NCBI GenBank assembly: GCA_003439945.1
Contig: QVRM01003942.1
Span: 1-64,000 of the forward strand
Direction of reading: 5' to 3'
From: Dermanyssus gallinae
Lineage: Eukaryota; Arthropoda; Arachnida; Mesostigmata; Dermanyssidae
Length of the DNA: 64,000 nucleotides
Under the pieces are notes generated by a model. It made no database searches. It had not been told where the DNA came from and saw only the letters and a program-made list of their open reading frames with translations. The translations under genes were made by a program, and so were the position numbers. Shown here in pieces: positions 13,001 through 24,570 of the stretch. The first letter of the stretch is position 1. The number at the start of each line of letters is the position of its first letter.

Positions 13001-14150
13001 CTCACAGCAGACTTGATCGGGCCCTAAGCTCTTTCTCTTCGGGAGTGAGCGTAGGACCTGGCACACCTCCTCCACCCCGAAAGGCAGATTCATGCTGTGC
13101 TGCTCTAATGTAAGCAGACGATTGGAGATACGGCCGCAACGTCACGATTGAATAAGAGATTAGTTAGGTGGCTGTCCGTCACTAAGCGGATTCACCGCCC
13201 TACGAGGTCGCACGATGTAAGCTGGGGGCTCTCGTTCTGCTCTTTCGAGCAGCCGTCGTTCCTCCCGCCTCGCGCGTTCCCTTTTATTATCATAGCAGAG
13301 TCTTACATAGGCCTTTCTACGCTCAAAGTAGTCCGCCTGGCTTGCAGTGAGGATGGTGATCTGGCTCTTGCTTGGCGCAGGAGTCCGAGCACTTCACCGC
13401 AGGCGAGGTAGCAGGCTCGAGAGTACTACAGGCGTGATCTCTTTTGCCATAGCCTTTTCCACTTCACTGCACTTCTTATCGTTCTCTCCAACTGAACACA
13501 AGTGGAAGCGATGTCAGGGCTTACCTCAAGACCGCCCACCGCTCTGTCCAAAAGAGATAGATTAATCCGTCTCATTGCAGACCAGCGCGGCGGGTTATGT
13601 CGGTCTCGCCAAATACCGGGAACATCGACAACGGCCAGCACTGGTTGGTGCTTTCGGGCCGCTTCATCAAGAACATCGAAGCTTTCAATTTCACGGTTGA
13701 CAAGGTTGTGAAACAACAGGTCGATGGTGCTGCTTCCATTTTGACTTAAATAGGTATAGTCTTCACGCGCGTTAGGACACTTCAGACCAATATTTTCCTT
13801 CACCTGAAGCAGCACCTCGCCTTTATCATCGTTGGCCCCACAATCGATTCTGGCATTGAAATAACCGCCGACAATAACTCTGAAAGTCCAAAGCTCACCG
13901 TCTCAGCAACCACCGCAGAATCGAATGTCGGTGGGAAATAGAATACAGCGACGTTTACCCTCCCAGAGGAAAGCACTACGCAGTATTCATCTTTCCTGAC
14001 GCATTGCATCGGTGGTAAGCGTTTATGTAGGTAGATAGATAACCCACCCACAGGTCTTCCCCGACCTCCCGCAGGTAAGACAGCCAGCTGGTGAAAGCCC
14101 CGCATATCACTGATATGCAGTTCGTCCCGCTGAAATGTCTCCGAGAGGAG

Positions 14151-14222
<72 letters not shown>

Positions 14223-17200
14223 GCACAGACTAATAGAAACCATTATGTCGTTTTGTTAAACATACTAGAATGTGCGTTACGTAGCGGATAAGATACAGAG
14301 TAAACATGCACATCACCAACCTAACGTAGAAAAATTAAATCATAAGTATAAACGTAGCTTACCTCTTTAAGAAGTGTCTTCTTAATATTCTTGGAGATTC
14401 CAAGAAAATCTTCTACAGTACTGAGGTCTGCATCAGTGTATCCTTTAGAGGGGCCGCCGTTTACTTGTCTCGCCACAGTCATATTCCTGATTGGTATTCC
14501 ACCCAAATGGGTCTGAGGAAAAACTAAAAAATAAAATAGATATATCGTAAGTGACGAAGCGTGGCGTATTGCCTCATTTAGATTAACTTTACTTAACGCA
14601 TCTTGAAAAAATGTGACTTTTAAGTGTCGCCTAAGTTTCGCTCCATAAACGAGCGATTACTTCCGCCTAAAGTTATCTCGGACAGTGTTCAGTTTCACAA
14701 ATAATCGATTGGGAATTTTCCACCTCATACGTACCAATAAACTGCATCTCAGCCATTAGAACCCAGCTCTTGAACATTTTTAATGTCCACAAACCAGGCC
14801 GTAGGGGTTTCAGCAGAGGCGGCTTGTGATGCTGGATCTGTTCTCCGTTACTCACCTACAAAGTAGTAATAAGAATTCAAACGACGTTAATCTCTGCGGC
14901 CGCCTCTATTAGACTCAGTGCATCTTTGCACGTGCAAGTAGCCAATTAAACGTAAATTACATGATTCTTTAAAAGTGAAATAACGCTTTAACGGGCTTCG
15001 GTTTTTAGTTTCTATTTGTCCACGCGGCACTTGCAGTTGTTTACAACCTCATAATACAATTAAAATATGATCTACTTTGGTAGATGGACCGGCAGACTGC
15101 AATTGTGCAAACTGCATTTCATCTTCCTACGCAAAAAGACGTGTCCCCCGAAGATAATTCAAAAGGTAATGTGACATCTATATAAGTAAACTGCCATGAA
15201 GAGTACTCGATAATATATTTTTTTTTTGTGGAGGAATGCAGTTACGCACTACTGCTACGAGTAGGAAAATTCGGTTTCCATCTCGAACTGTGTGGGACTC
15301 GACCCCAGCGGATGGATGTTACGCCGCTGAGACCCATACCCACTAAACGCACCTCCCCCCTTAAGCTTCACTCTCTGATGGCCCAGGTCTCCATAGAACA
15401 GTGCTATGGGCCATCAGGAGAAGTGGCGAGTGCCCTATCGGATCAATTGGCCGGGGTCGCTCACGGGTTCCCCCACCTGTCAGGCGTACTTTGTCCCAGC
15501 CCTTGCAAACCCGTTTGATTCAAAGTTGCGCTTTCTTCAGCCGTGCTGGCTTCAAAAGGATTCTGCCTTTCCGTGCATCTTATGTGCTTTGTCTATAGCA
15601 CCTCCTGTGCTATTTCCGCTCCCAGTTCCCATGCTTGGGCCGAACCCAGGATGTACTCCACGAAACATTTCAGACAGTTTCGTGGAGGGTCTTGAACTTC
15701 AGGGTGGGTTATTCCCGCTCTGGACCATTTCTCGCGAATGTGTCTTATCGCTCCGGTTCTGGCCTCCTCCCATGCCTGGCACTTAAGAAGTGTGTGTTCT
15801 GGACCGTCTTCCAGGGCATCTTCGCAGAAGAGACATATTTCTGATGGGGCCTTTCCAATTCGGTGGAGGTATGATTGGAAGTTTCCATGCCCCGTGAGAA
15901 TCTGTTTCAGGTAGAAGGTTAGATTCCCTCCCGGCCTTGCTATCCATGTCTGTATGTTTGGCAGCAGTTTGGTCAGGCTCTTCCCGGGGGCCCCGGAGGG
16001 AATGGCGTCCCACTCAGCTTGCCATTCTTCTAAAGAGACTTTTCTTTCTCGTTCTTTGTCGATTTCTGTAGGTGTGCCAATGTCCCACAGCCCTTGTCTC
16101 TCGAACGCCTTAAGGTCCCAAGGAATGTCTCCGGCAAGCATCAGAGCCGCATTTGTGCTGATCGTTCTGTACCCTTGTATTACCCTAAGGGCTGCGATCC
16201 TCTGCGTTTTGCGCAAGAGTAGTTTTGCTTTCTTTGTCTTGAGAGCCGTTCTGGCCCATACGGCAGCTCCGAAGAGCGCGATAGACTCTGCAACTGCCAT
16301 TAGTAGTTTTCTTGTGCGAGCCCGCGGTCCGTGTACGTTTGGAAGTATCCTCGCTATAGCGTTTGCCGCTTAGATGCTTTTTCCACAGCCTTTTGTAAGT
16401 GACGTAAGCCCGTCATGGACGTGTCCAGCGTCACCCCAAGATAGCGGGCTTCTTTCACGAACTGGATTGTTTGCCCTGCAACCTGTATGTGCAGCGGTCG
16501 GACTCTCTTCTTGCCAGTTAAGAGGATGATCTCACTTTTTTCAGGGGCGAGCGCCAGCCCCGCGGCCTTCATCCATTCCTAGTTGAGTGCAGGGCTTTGT
16601 TCGTGTTTAGCTCAAGTTCGTCCTCCGTTTTAGCCTGTGCCACAACCGCTAAGTCGTCAGCGTAAGCTATCATGTCTATTCCCGGGGGTAGACCGGTTTG
16701 CCGCAAGACGTCATCATACGCTACGTTCCATAGCAGTGGGCCCAGGATTGACCCCTGTGGCACGCCGGCTGTCATTGGGAACACCACCTTGCCGTTTGAA
16801 ACGGAATTTTCCTTAAGATACCCAGATATTACTTTAACTAGGTATGGCGGAACATTTTTACGAACAAGCGCGTCCAAGGTGGTCTTCCATGGAAGGCTGT
16901 TAAAGGCGTTTCTCACATCCAAGAGGGTTACCATGACTAGCTGTCTTGTAGAGGTGGTGGACCTGCGCACCTGCTCAGCTCTACTAAGAACCCTGTGGAT
17001 TGCCGTTAGGACCGATTTGTGTTTACGGAAGCCAAATTGTGCCGGTGACAGGAGTCCGCACTCCTCCGCAAACAGCCTGAGCCTTTCTTCAATAATGGCT
17101 TCATACCCCTTGGCTAGGGCGCTTAGTAAACATATTGGCCGGTATCCTCCATTTGCTTTGGGAATAAGGACCACTTCTGCTTGTTTCCAATATTGTGGGA

Positions 17201-20200
17201 ACTCTCCTGTTCTCATCGCGGATGTAAGGGTTTCTGCAACAGCAGCTGAATGTTCTTTGAACAGAAGCGTTACTGCAGCCGGGGGGATGCCGTCAGGGCC
17301 GGCGGCTTTTCCCGTCTTGAGCCGATTTGCCGCTTGGAGAACTTCGAACGGCTGAATTGCCGGGAAATCATCGTCTGTTGCTTCTGATGTGTTTTCGTAG
17401 GTATCCCTCTCGAACGAGTCGTGAGTCGGGAAAAGCTTAGCTAGGATGTCAACTGTTTCCTGTTCATCGAGGACGCCTGTAACGGCGGTTTTCTTGTTAC
17501 CGCACACAATTCTGTATGGCTTTCCCCATGGGTCCCCTTGGACCTGGGCGAAAAGCTCTTTCCAGCCCTTTGTTCTGCTGTCAGCAATAGCACTCTTAAG
17601 ATTTACTCTGCTTTCTCTGTATCTGGTCAGTGCCTGCAGTCGCTCCTCGATGTTGCGGTGGGTCTGCTTTAGTGCCCTTCTGGCTTTGTTGCATTCTTTG
17701 CGTTTATCGGCAATGTTCTGTGTCCACCAGTGCTTAGGCAGCTTTCCTAGCCGTCTTGGGTGCGCCCTCACCGTGGCTGTTTTTTCACACGCCTCTTTGA
17801 GGATGGCCTGGAGCTGCCCCAGGGTCTTAGGTGAGTCGGATTGCCTCATTTTGTTCCCAATTTCCTTTTTGAACTTTTCTTCATCCCAAATTTTGTACTG
17901 CTTTCTCTGTTGCTGCGGCGGGGAAGTAGCTCCGAGATTTAGTCGAGTCTCTACGCAGAGATGATCGCTAAGGTTTTCCTCTTCCACGAGAACCGTCCAG
18001 CTCGATACCTTCTGCGCTATCTGAGAGTTACTGAAAGTTATGTCTACGTATGATTCGTAGCTGTGCCGCCGGAAAGTCGCCTCTTGTCCATCGTTGAGAA
18101 TGTACAGGTCGCTGGCCGCTGCCCATTCTAAGAGCGCTCTCCCCCGCTTGTCTGTTCGCCGAGAGTCCCACGTCACTGCTGCCGAGTTAAAATCTCCGGT
18201 GATTAACAAGCCTGTTCCCGGTTTTAGGTTTAGTATAGACGCCGTGAGGTTATCTAGCAGTTGTTCGAATTCCTCGTGCGGGCAGTTGGGGCTTATGTAG
18301 CAGGAGTATATTCTCCCTACGGCTTTTATTTCAATCCAGCAGAATCCTAATCCACTTCCTTTGTTTTGTATTTTGACGGCATGGTTTACTATGAGTGCCG
18401 TGTCGTATGCGGGGTCAGTCACCCAGTTATGAGCTCTCTTTGCTAGCGTTTTGTTTGGTTCGCTGAGAGCGACTACATCTGTCCCTCTTCGGTGCGTTAT
18501 TTCCCAGACCATGTCGTGGGCTGCCCGGCTTCTGTTGCAGTTGACCTGAATTAAGCTTGTTTTGTTCTGCATTATGACAGCGTAGAGGTATTCTTCTGTG
18601 TCAGTCTTTTTGCAGCTCCCTTACGCCCCTGTGTTTTCCAGTCGAAAGGTCCCTTCGGTATGCTTGCTTCGGAATGTTGTTGCTCCGTGTTCTCTTCGGA
18701 CTCAAACTCGGCCATATGCTTTGTCTTGTTTTTACAGGCCTGCCTTTCTTCATTCCGCTCTTTTAGTTTTGTCCGCAGAAGATTGAGATATATGGGGCAT
18801 GCGGTAGTGCGAGCCTTGTGCCCCTTTTCGCCGCAGTTGTAACAGCTGGGGGTTTCTTCCTTACAGTCATTAGCGAAGTGTCCCTCCTTGCCGCATCTGT
18901 AGCACCTCTGTGTGACGGCGTTCTTGGTTTTGCATTCTTTGGCCGTGTGTCCCAGCTCCTGACACTTGTAGCATGTAGAGAGCGTGATCCACTCCTCAGC
19001 CCTGCAGCCGGTGCCTCCGATAATTAGATTCTTCCTGGACAAGAGCTGGCATGCCCTGTCGTTTGGTAAGGTGACTAGACACTGCCAACCGGCCCGGTTT
19101 TTGATTGGCCGGGGAGCTTCGGCTCTCATGTAGGAAGTCTCGTGAATTCTAAGTGTTTCACGCAGATCTTTCTCGATCTTGTCTGCCGTTAGAAACGGGT
19201 CGATGCCTCGAAGAACAACAGTCATGGTGGGGCCAGTACATCTTCTGGTGTCTATTTCTCCCCCTATTCCCTGCCGCAGCGCATCCGCAAACGTTGCACC
19301 GCTACCTGGTTTTTCTTCCACAACTCTTAGAAGAATATCGCCGTCTCTACCTGTGGTGACTGTCTGTACTTTCACCCCTGCCTCTTGTTTGTGGACAAAG
19401 GGGCGAAGTTTTTCAATCATGTCTTGTGAGGAGCACCCCTCGGTCGTTTTTATGCGGATGGAAATAGTTTCCTTCTGTTTTCCTGGTGGAGGCAAAGTGC
19501 CGCGTTGCGCACGGCAAAGGCTGTCTCTTGTAATGTCAGCTTTACATCCCGCCCTTCTGCAGCATGCTTCTATTGCATTTCTGATCGTATCTCCTTCCCA
19601 TTCTGGGGAAATGTATAAGGCCAGGGGGTTTTGAGTTTGAAGACTATGTCCTTTTTCCAGTGTTTTAAAGAGAGCCTCTAGAAACTTTTCTGCTGTATCT
19701 TTGGGATCAACCATTCCAATTACTAGTGTGCTCGACGAAGTTGCAGGGCCAACCGTGGCTTCTTCGTCTTCAGCGTCGGCATGGTCCAGTTCAAGCTGTG
19801 CGCAGTTTTTTAGAACTGCGACTCTACCAGCCCGCAAGCTGGAGGTTTTTTCGGCTAACGGAAACTGCCCTGACATTTTTTTTAACATTGCCTTATCTTT
19901 TTCCGACCCTTTGGTGACAAGCATTACTCTGGCGTCCTTTTGGATAGTTATGCTGTCCAGCGAAAAACGTGTGTTTTTGAATACAGGCTGAGGCCATTCT
20001 TCTTTAATAAGGTCGATGAGGTCCACCAGCGTTTCTGTTTTGGCAATCTGGTCCTCAATGTTCTTTGCCCTGTCCAGCGCGTGTTCTAGCTTCTTCTGAC
20101 AGTCTTTACATCTTGCTGATTTAAGACCTTCTGACTCGGGTCTCTTAAAGGCCAATTTTAATTGTTTTTCTTTCAGGAGCTCTAACTCCTTTGCAAGAGC

Positions 20201-23200
20201 TTCAGCCTTGGTCTTCCATCTGTCTCCTAGATTTTCCACCTCCTGCACACGTGCGTCTGCGTCTTGTTCTGCTTTTTGAGAGCTTTGCACCTTTTCCATT
20301 AAAATTTTGTTATCTTTTTCCATCTGGCTAATTTTGCTATTTGTTCTTCATTGTTTTCCTTGTGTTTTACTGCCAGTTCCCATACGACTTTGTCTAGGCG
20401 GGTGATGGCCGCTTTTATGTCCACTTGGGTTGTTTTGTGCTTTTCCTTTAAGCTCTTGAGATGTTGGACCACTGCCTTGAGATCGGCAAGTGCGTCTTCC
20501 TCGTGTTCGGTAAGCTCTGTATTCTCACAAGTTTTTCGTGCGGCCTTAATTTTGTGAGATGTGCGAGGTGTGCCGTTCTCTCTCGAACTGGGGTCTTCAG
20601 GTGAGGTCGCAATTGCGGCGGGTCTTTTTCTTTGTGTACCTGTCCTTGAAGAATAGGTGTGCTTTCCGCAACGTTCGTTGTTATTGTCTTCCATTTCCGT
20701 TTTGCTAGCGATTTCACACTCCTTCTCTGTTTCTGTTTCAGTCTTGTCATCTTCTTTATCTTCACCTTCCGAGGATTGCACGTCTGACACATCTGACATT
20801 ATACGCACTCGAGAGCCCAGTATGGTCTGCAGGGCAGTCCTGTCCTTGGCTGTCTCTGCTTGAGCATGGCTATCTTCCTTCGTTTTAGGGTTATCATCGA
20901 CTTGACTTAACCTAGTTGGGGGCTTGCTCGCCCCCTAAACGGATCCATTTGTTTTTAATTTTTCCCCTTTCCCCCTTTTTTTGTTTTTTTTTTTAATAAT
21001 TAAAAGAAGCTTAATTTCCTACTTAGAAAAATAAATAAAAAAATAAATAAAAAAAATCCGGTTCTGGTTTTGAACTCGGGACCTCCTGTAGCGCGTCCGC
21101 TTGACAGGCAATGGCGCTATCCGCTCGGCTACGCCCTCTGTGTCAGATCGGAAGCACTAAGTAGAGTCATTGGCCAGCCCCAGGTGATGTTAACGATGGT
21201 GATGACCAAGATGACAATGGCAGAGTAGCACAAAATGACGATACTGTAGTGACAGCGTCGACAAATCACTGTTGGAACAATGCAGATCTATCTGCCAGCT
21301 AACGTGATAATGCCACGCACGCATTCACATACACAGACAGGTTTGTTGTCATATGCCGAGAATGCATCTACAGCTGTTTTTCACGCAACTTGTCTAAGGA
21401 CCGTAGAAGGAACGTTGGGTAATGTTTTGCCGTTAAATAAGTCACTTCTAGAGACACGTTAGTTAAACTAAGGTGCACCTGAGCAAGACGCGTCGAACTG
21501 ATACAAGAGAACTGGCTGACGGTGACTTTGTACAAAGATTTTTCAATCTTTTTCTGGAGCGCCGCTTGACCCGACCGTCTCGTTCGAATCACAACATATA
21601 TATACTCGATAATATAGTGATAAAAGCCGAACCCTCCAAAGTACCACAGAAGGTGGCTATAGGCCGCCACGAAGCGGCGGTAAAACGCTACCTGATGCGC
21701 CCACCGGGCAAACTCTGTTAAATATATCGCCTGTTGTTTATTCTACCCATATTGTACAGATAGTTAATAACAGTAGTGTCTTTTCCGGCCAACTGCAGTC
21801 GGGCCTTTCTTGGTGTGCGTGTGGTACTCCGCCATTACATCTAAGGTAGATACTTCGGAGGGCCAGATACAATTATTTCCGCATATTGCCGAATAAGACT
21901 TATCACGCTGTTTGTTGCAGGTAAATTCCAGGTTCCAGGTTTTTTCGACTTTGTTTAGAAGTGTTGCAGTGTTATGTGGACTTTTTTTAATAACAAATAT
22001 TTATGACAGCGTGGAACGACCACAAAACCCAAATGCTTTACACCGGTGACATAATTGAACACAATAAAGAGATCCCCACATACGGGATCGACCGAGCGAA
22101 GACACCAGAAGCCAGGGTAGCATTGCGTCTTAGCTGCTCAGACCTTGCCGCCACTGCCAGATGGTAACGGATTTAAACATCCTGGTTAGTATTTATATGT
22201 AGGTCAATAGAAGCACGTTGTTATTCATAAGGAATCAACGGAGTTCGCCTTTTATGTTAAGAAGCCAGCCTGCAATGTTTGCTTAATTTAATGTCATTGA
22301 GGAGGCACCAAGAAGCATATTGATGATAACATAATCAGGAACCGCTGAGTACATTGCAATGCTCCCTGGGAGCTCTTATTTACTTTACAAACTACAAATT
22401 CAGACAGAAACAACCACTGATTCTTATCACGGAGTAGGTTAAACAAAAAGGCACATTTTCGAAGTTCATGAAACAAACTAATATACGCAAGTACGCAAAC
22501 GGCCGTATAGAAATTAAAAATCTTTCTTAAAAATCCAATGAAATTGAGAGTTTTTCCTAACGATTGTTGTATTTCATTCTGCAAGTAAAACTTATTTTGT
22601 CGAACAATATACAAGTAAAATTAAGCGGTATGCTTCAGATACAACCGTTGCCACTCACCTTGACTTCATATGATCCTGCTACGACCTGGGCTGGATCAAT
22701 CCACACAAAGGTGACAGAAGACGCTGGGCCTGCGTCCCATTCATGGAGAACACCTATTTCACTCTGCGGCCCTGTAATAGCAATATATACAGGGTGTATC
22801 ATAACAACATGTACGTATTTTAAGGTTTGATAGAACTCGGCAAGAAAATAAATTTTCCCAATGGGAGAAACGTCTTGTTTAGGAGTGAGGATGAAATTTA
22901 TAAACGTAGTATTCTGCCCTTTTTCTCCTAGATAATTGTGCAAAATCTACGTTTGCGGGAGAACCAGTCAACGCATGAAGAAACCGATTGTACCGATGGA
23001 TTCGCCGGAATTCTGCATAATAAAGATTTCGCTAACTTGCGCAGCGAAAGACGAATGGTCAGACTAAGGAGAATCATGAAAAGTCGATATGTTGTTATGT
23101 CTTGCATTAACGCTTTCACGTCTGTCTATGGTTGTGAATTTCTATGGTTGTGCAACTATAGAAATGTTGCCACGTGGTTGCCGAGTAACTAAGTTTTTTC

Positions 23201-24535
23201 GACAGCCATAGTTGTTATATATATATATATATATATAATATACAGTCCCTGAAAACATATAGAGCCACCCATTTTTGTTACATTTCACGCATTTATTGTA
23301 ACCAATCGTGTAAAGATCACAGCGATACATGCTCACAGAGTAACAGCGGAGACTTCTATCGACATTTGGGATCTCGGATTACTTTGAACCACGAAATTTT
23401 CACGTTTGGCACAGCTACACCGCGAAAAAATTATAAGGCCACTAGCAAGATACCTGTTTTAAGAAATCAAATAAGCGGATTAACGGCATTTGGGCTAATT
23501 TCACGGCATTTAGCAACTATACTTAATACTCAGTGAACTTCCCATTAAGATAACCTCAAAAGTTTGGTATAGGGTTAAACACATTTTGGATGACGTTTTG
23601 CAAGAGCTCGTCCCAAGCCTCGAAAATTGTTTTTATCGGTGTAAACTTATTGTTCGAGCCAGCTCCACACAGTTTGGATCGTATTAAGATCAGATGAGAG
23701 TGCAGGCCAGCAAAGGACTTCAATGTGACGTTGGTCGAACCAGCTTCCGATCAGCCTGGCGGTGTGAATCGGGGCGTTGTCGTGTGTAAAAACGAAGTCT
23801 GCCACCCCCCATCAGCTTAAAATGCGCCGATTGCTCTTTTAGTAAACACGACCGTCTAAAAACACAATCGGCGACTTTGTATAATACCCGACAGCAGCCC
23901 AGATCACCACTGAACCGCCACCTGAGTGACGTTTTGACAAAATTCGTTCTTCCTTGCGGACATCGTGCAAATAATAGTTATTTCGATCCGGTTCATCAAA
24001 GTTCAACTTTTTTCATCCGAAAAGGGCACCCTGTGTCACTTAGTGGTCTTTGACATCGTATCGTGGGCACTCAGTGGTCCATGACATTTTATCGTGGGCT
24101 AAGTCAAGACGAGCTTTCATCGGTCAGCGGCCAATCGTTGTTTTTTTGTGTTTTTTTGGCAATACCTGAGGAAGCTTTGCACATTTCGCACGTTCGTTTG
24201 CACGTCGGCCGCCGCCGCAATTGCCCTCGCCGAGGGCGCAGAGTTCGACGCTTTCTTCAGAATTGCAGCTTGTTTCGTTCCGAAATAGAATTAGAACGCC
24301 CTGAACTTTTTTTACGGCGTATTTTTTTACCTAAATTAACAAAGTTATTTACTACTTGGGCAAAACGCCCCAATTGACGGGAAATTTTGCGATTAGAGAG
24401 GCCGATGTCCTTATAAGGGTTGATATGGGCCTTTTCTTCACCCATGAGGCGCCAGCCTAAGCCAATCGTTTCAACAAAGAAAAAACTTCTGGTAGGAGGT
24501 CTGCCTTTGTTTCTGTCGAGCCGTTAAATGAGCCC

Positions 24536-24570
<35 letters not shown>

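Larger units (their letters stand above)
15216..20940 (-). mobile_element. R1-clade LINE, near full length, in oxt intron 13
   Basis: Minus-strand element with a 5' region (about 20940-20810), ORF1 (20808-18572), ORF2 (18572-15593), a 3' UTR of about 370 bases and a poly(A) run of 10 (T run on the plus strand, 15218-15227). A GC-rich hairpin (GGGGGC/GCCCCC at 20918-20935) marks the 5' end region. ORF2 has the R1-type order of APE endonuclease, RT with YADD and a terminal C/H knuckle. The ORFs carry only about three frameshifts, so the insertion is fairly young. It is in sense orientation with oxt. I did not find a clear target-site duplication by eye. Confidence 0.88.

Noticed and set aside
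11600..14155. Single CR1-like element with a 5' inversion
   Set aside because: The inverted part lies on the 3' side of the RT, which is opposite to twin-priming products; two convergent copies fit better.
16672..17964. Long plus-strand ORFs of 170-230 codons
   Set aside because: Antisense shadows of the R1-clade ORF2, which has all expected RT motifs on the minus strand.
21058..21140. Functional tRNA-Asp gene
   Set aside because: Acceptor arms do not pair and the D-arm is poor; kept only as tRNA-like.
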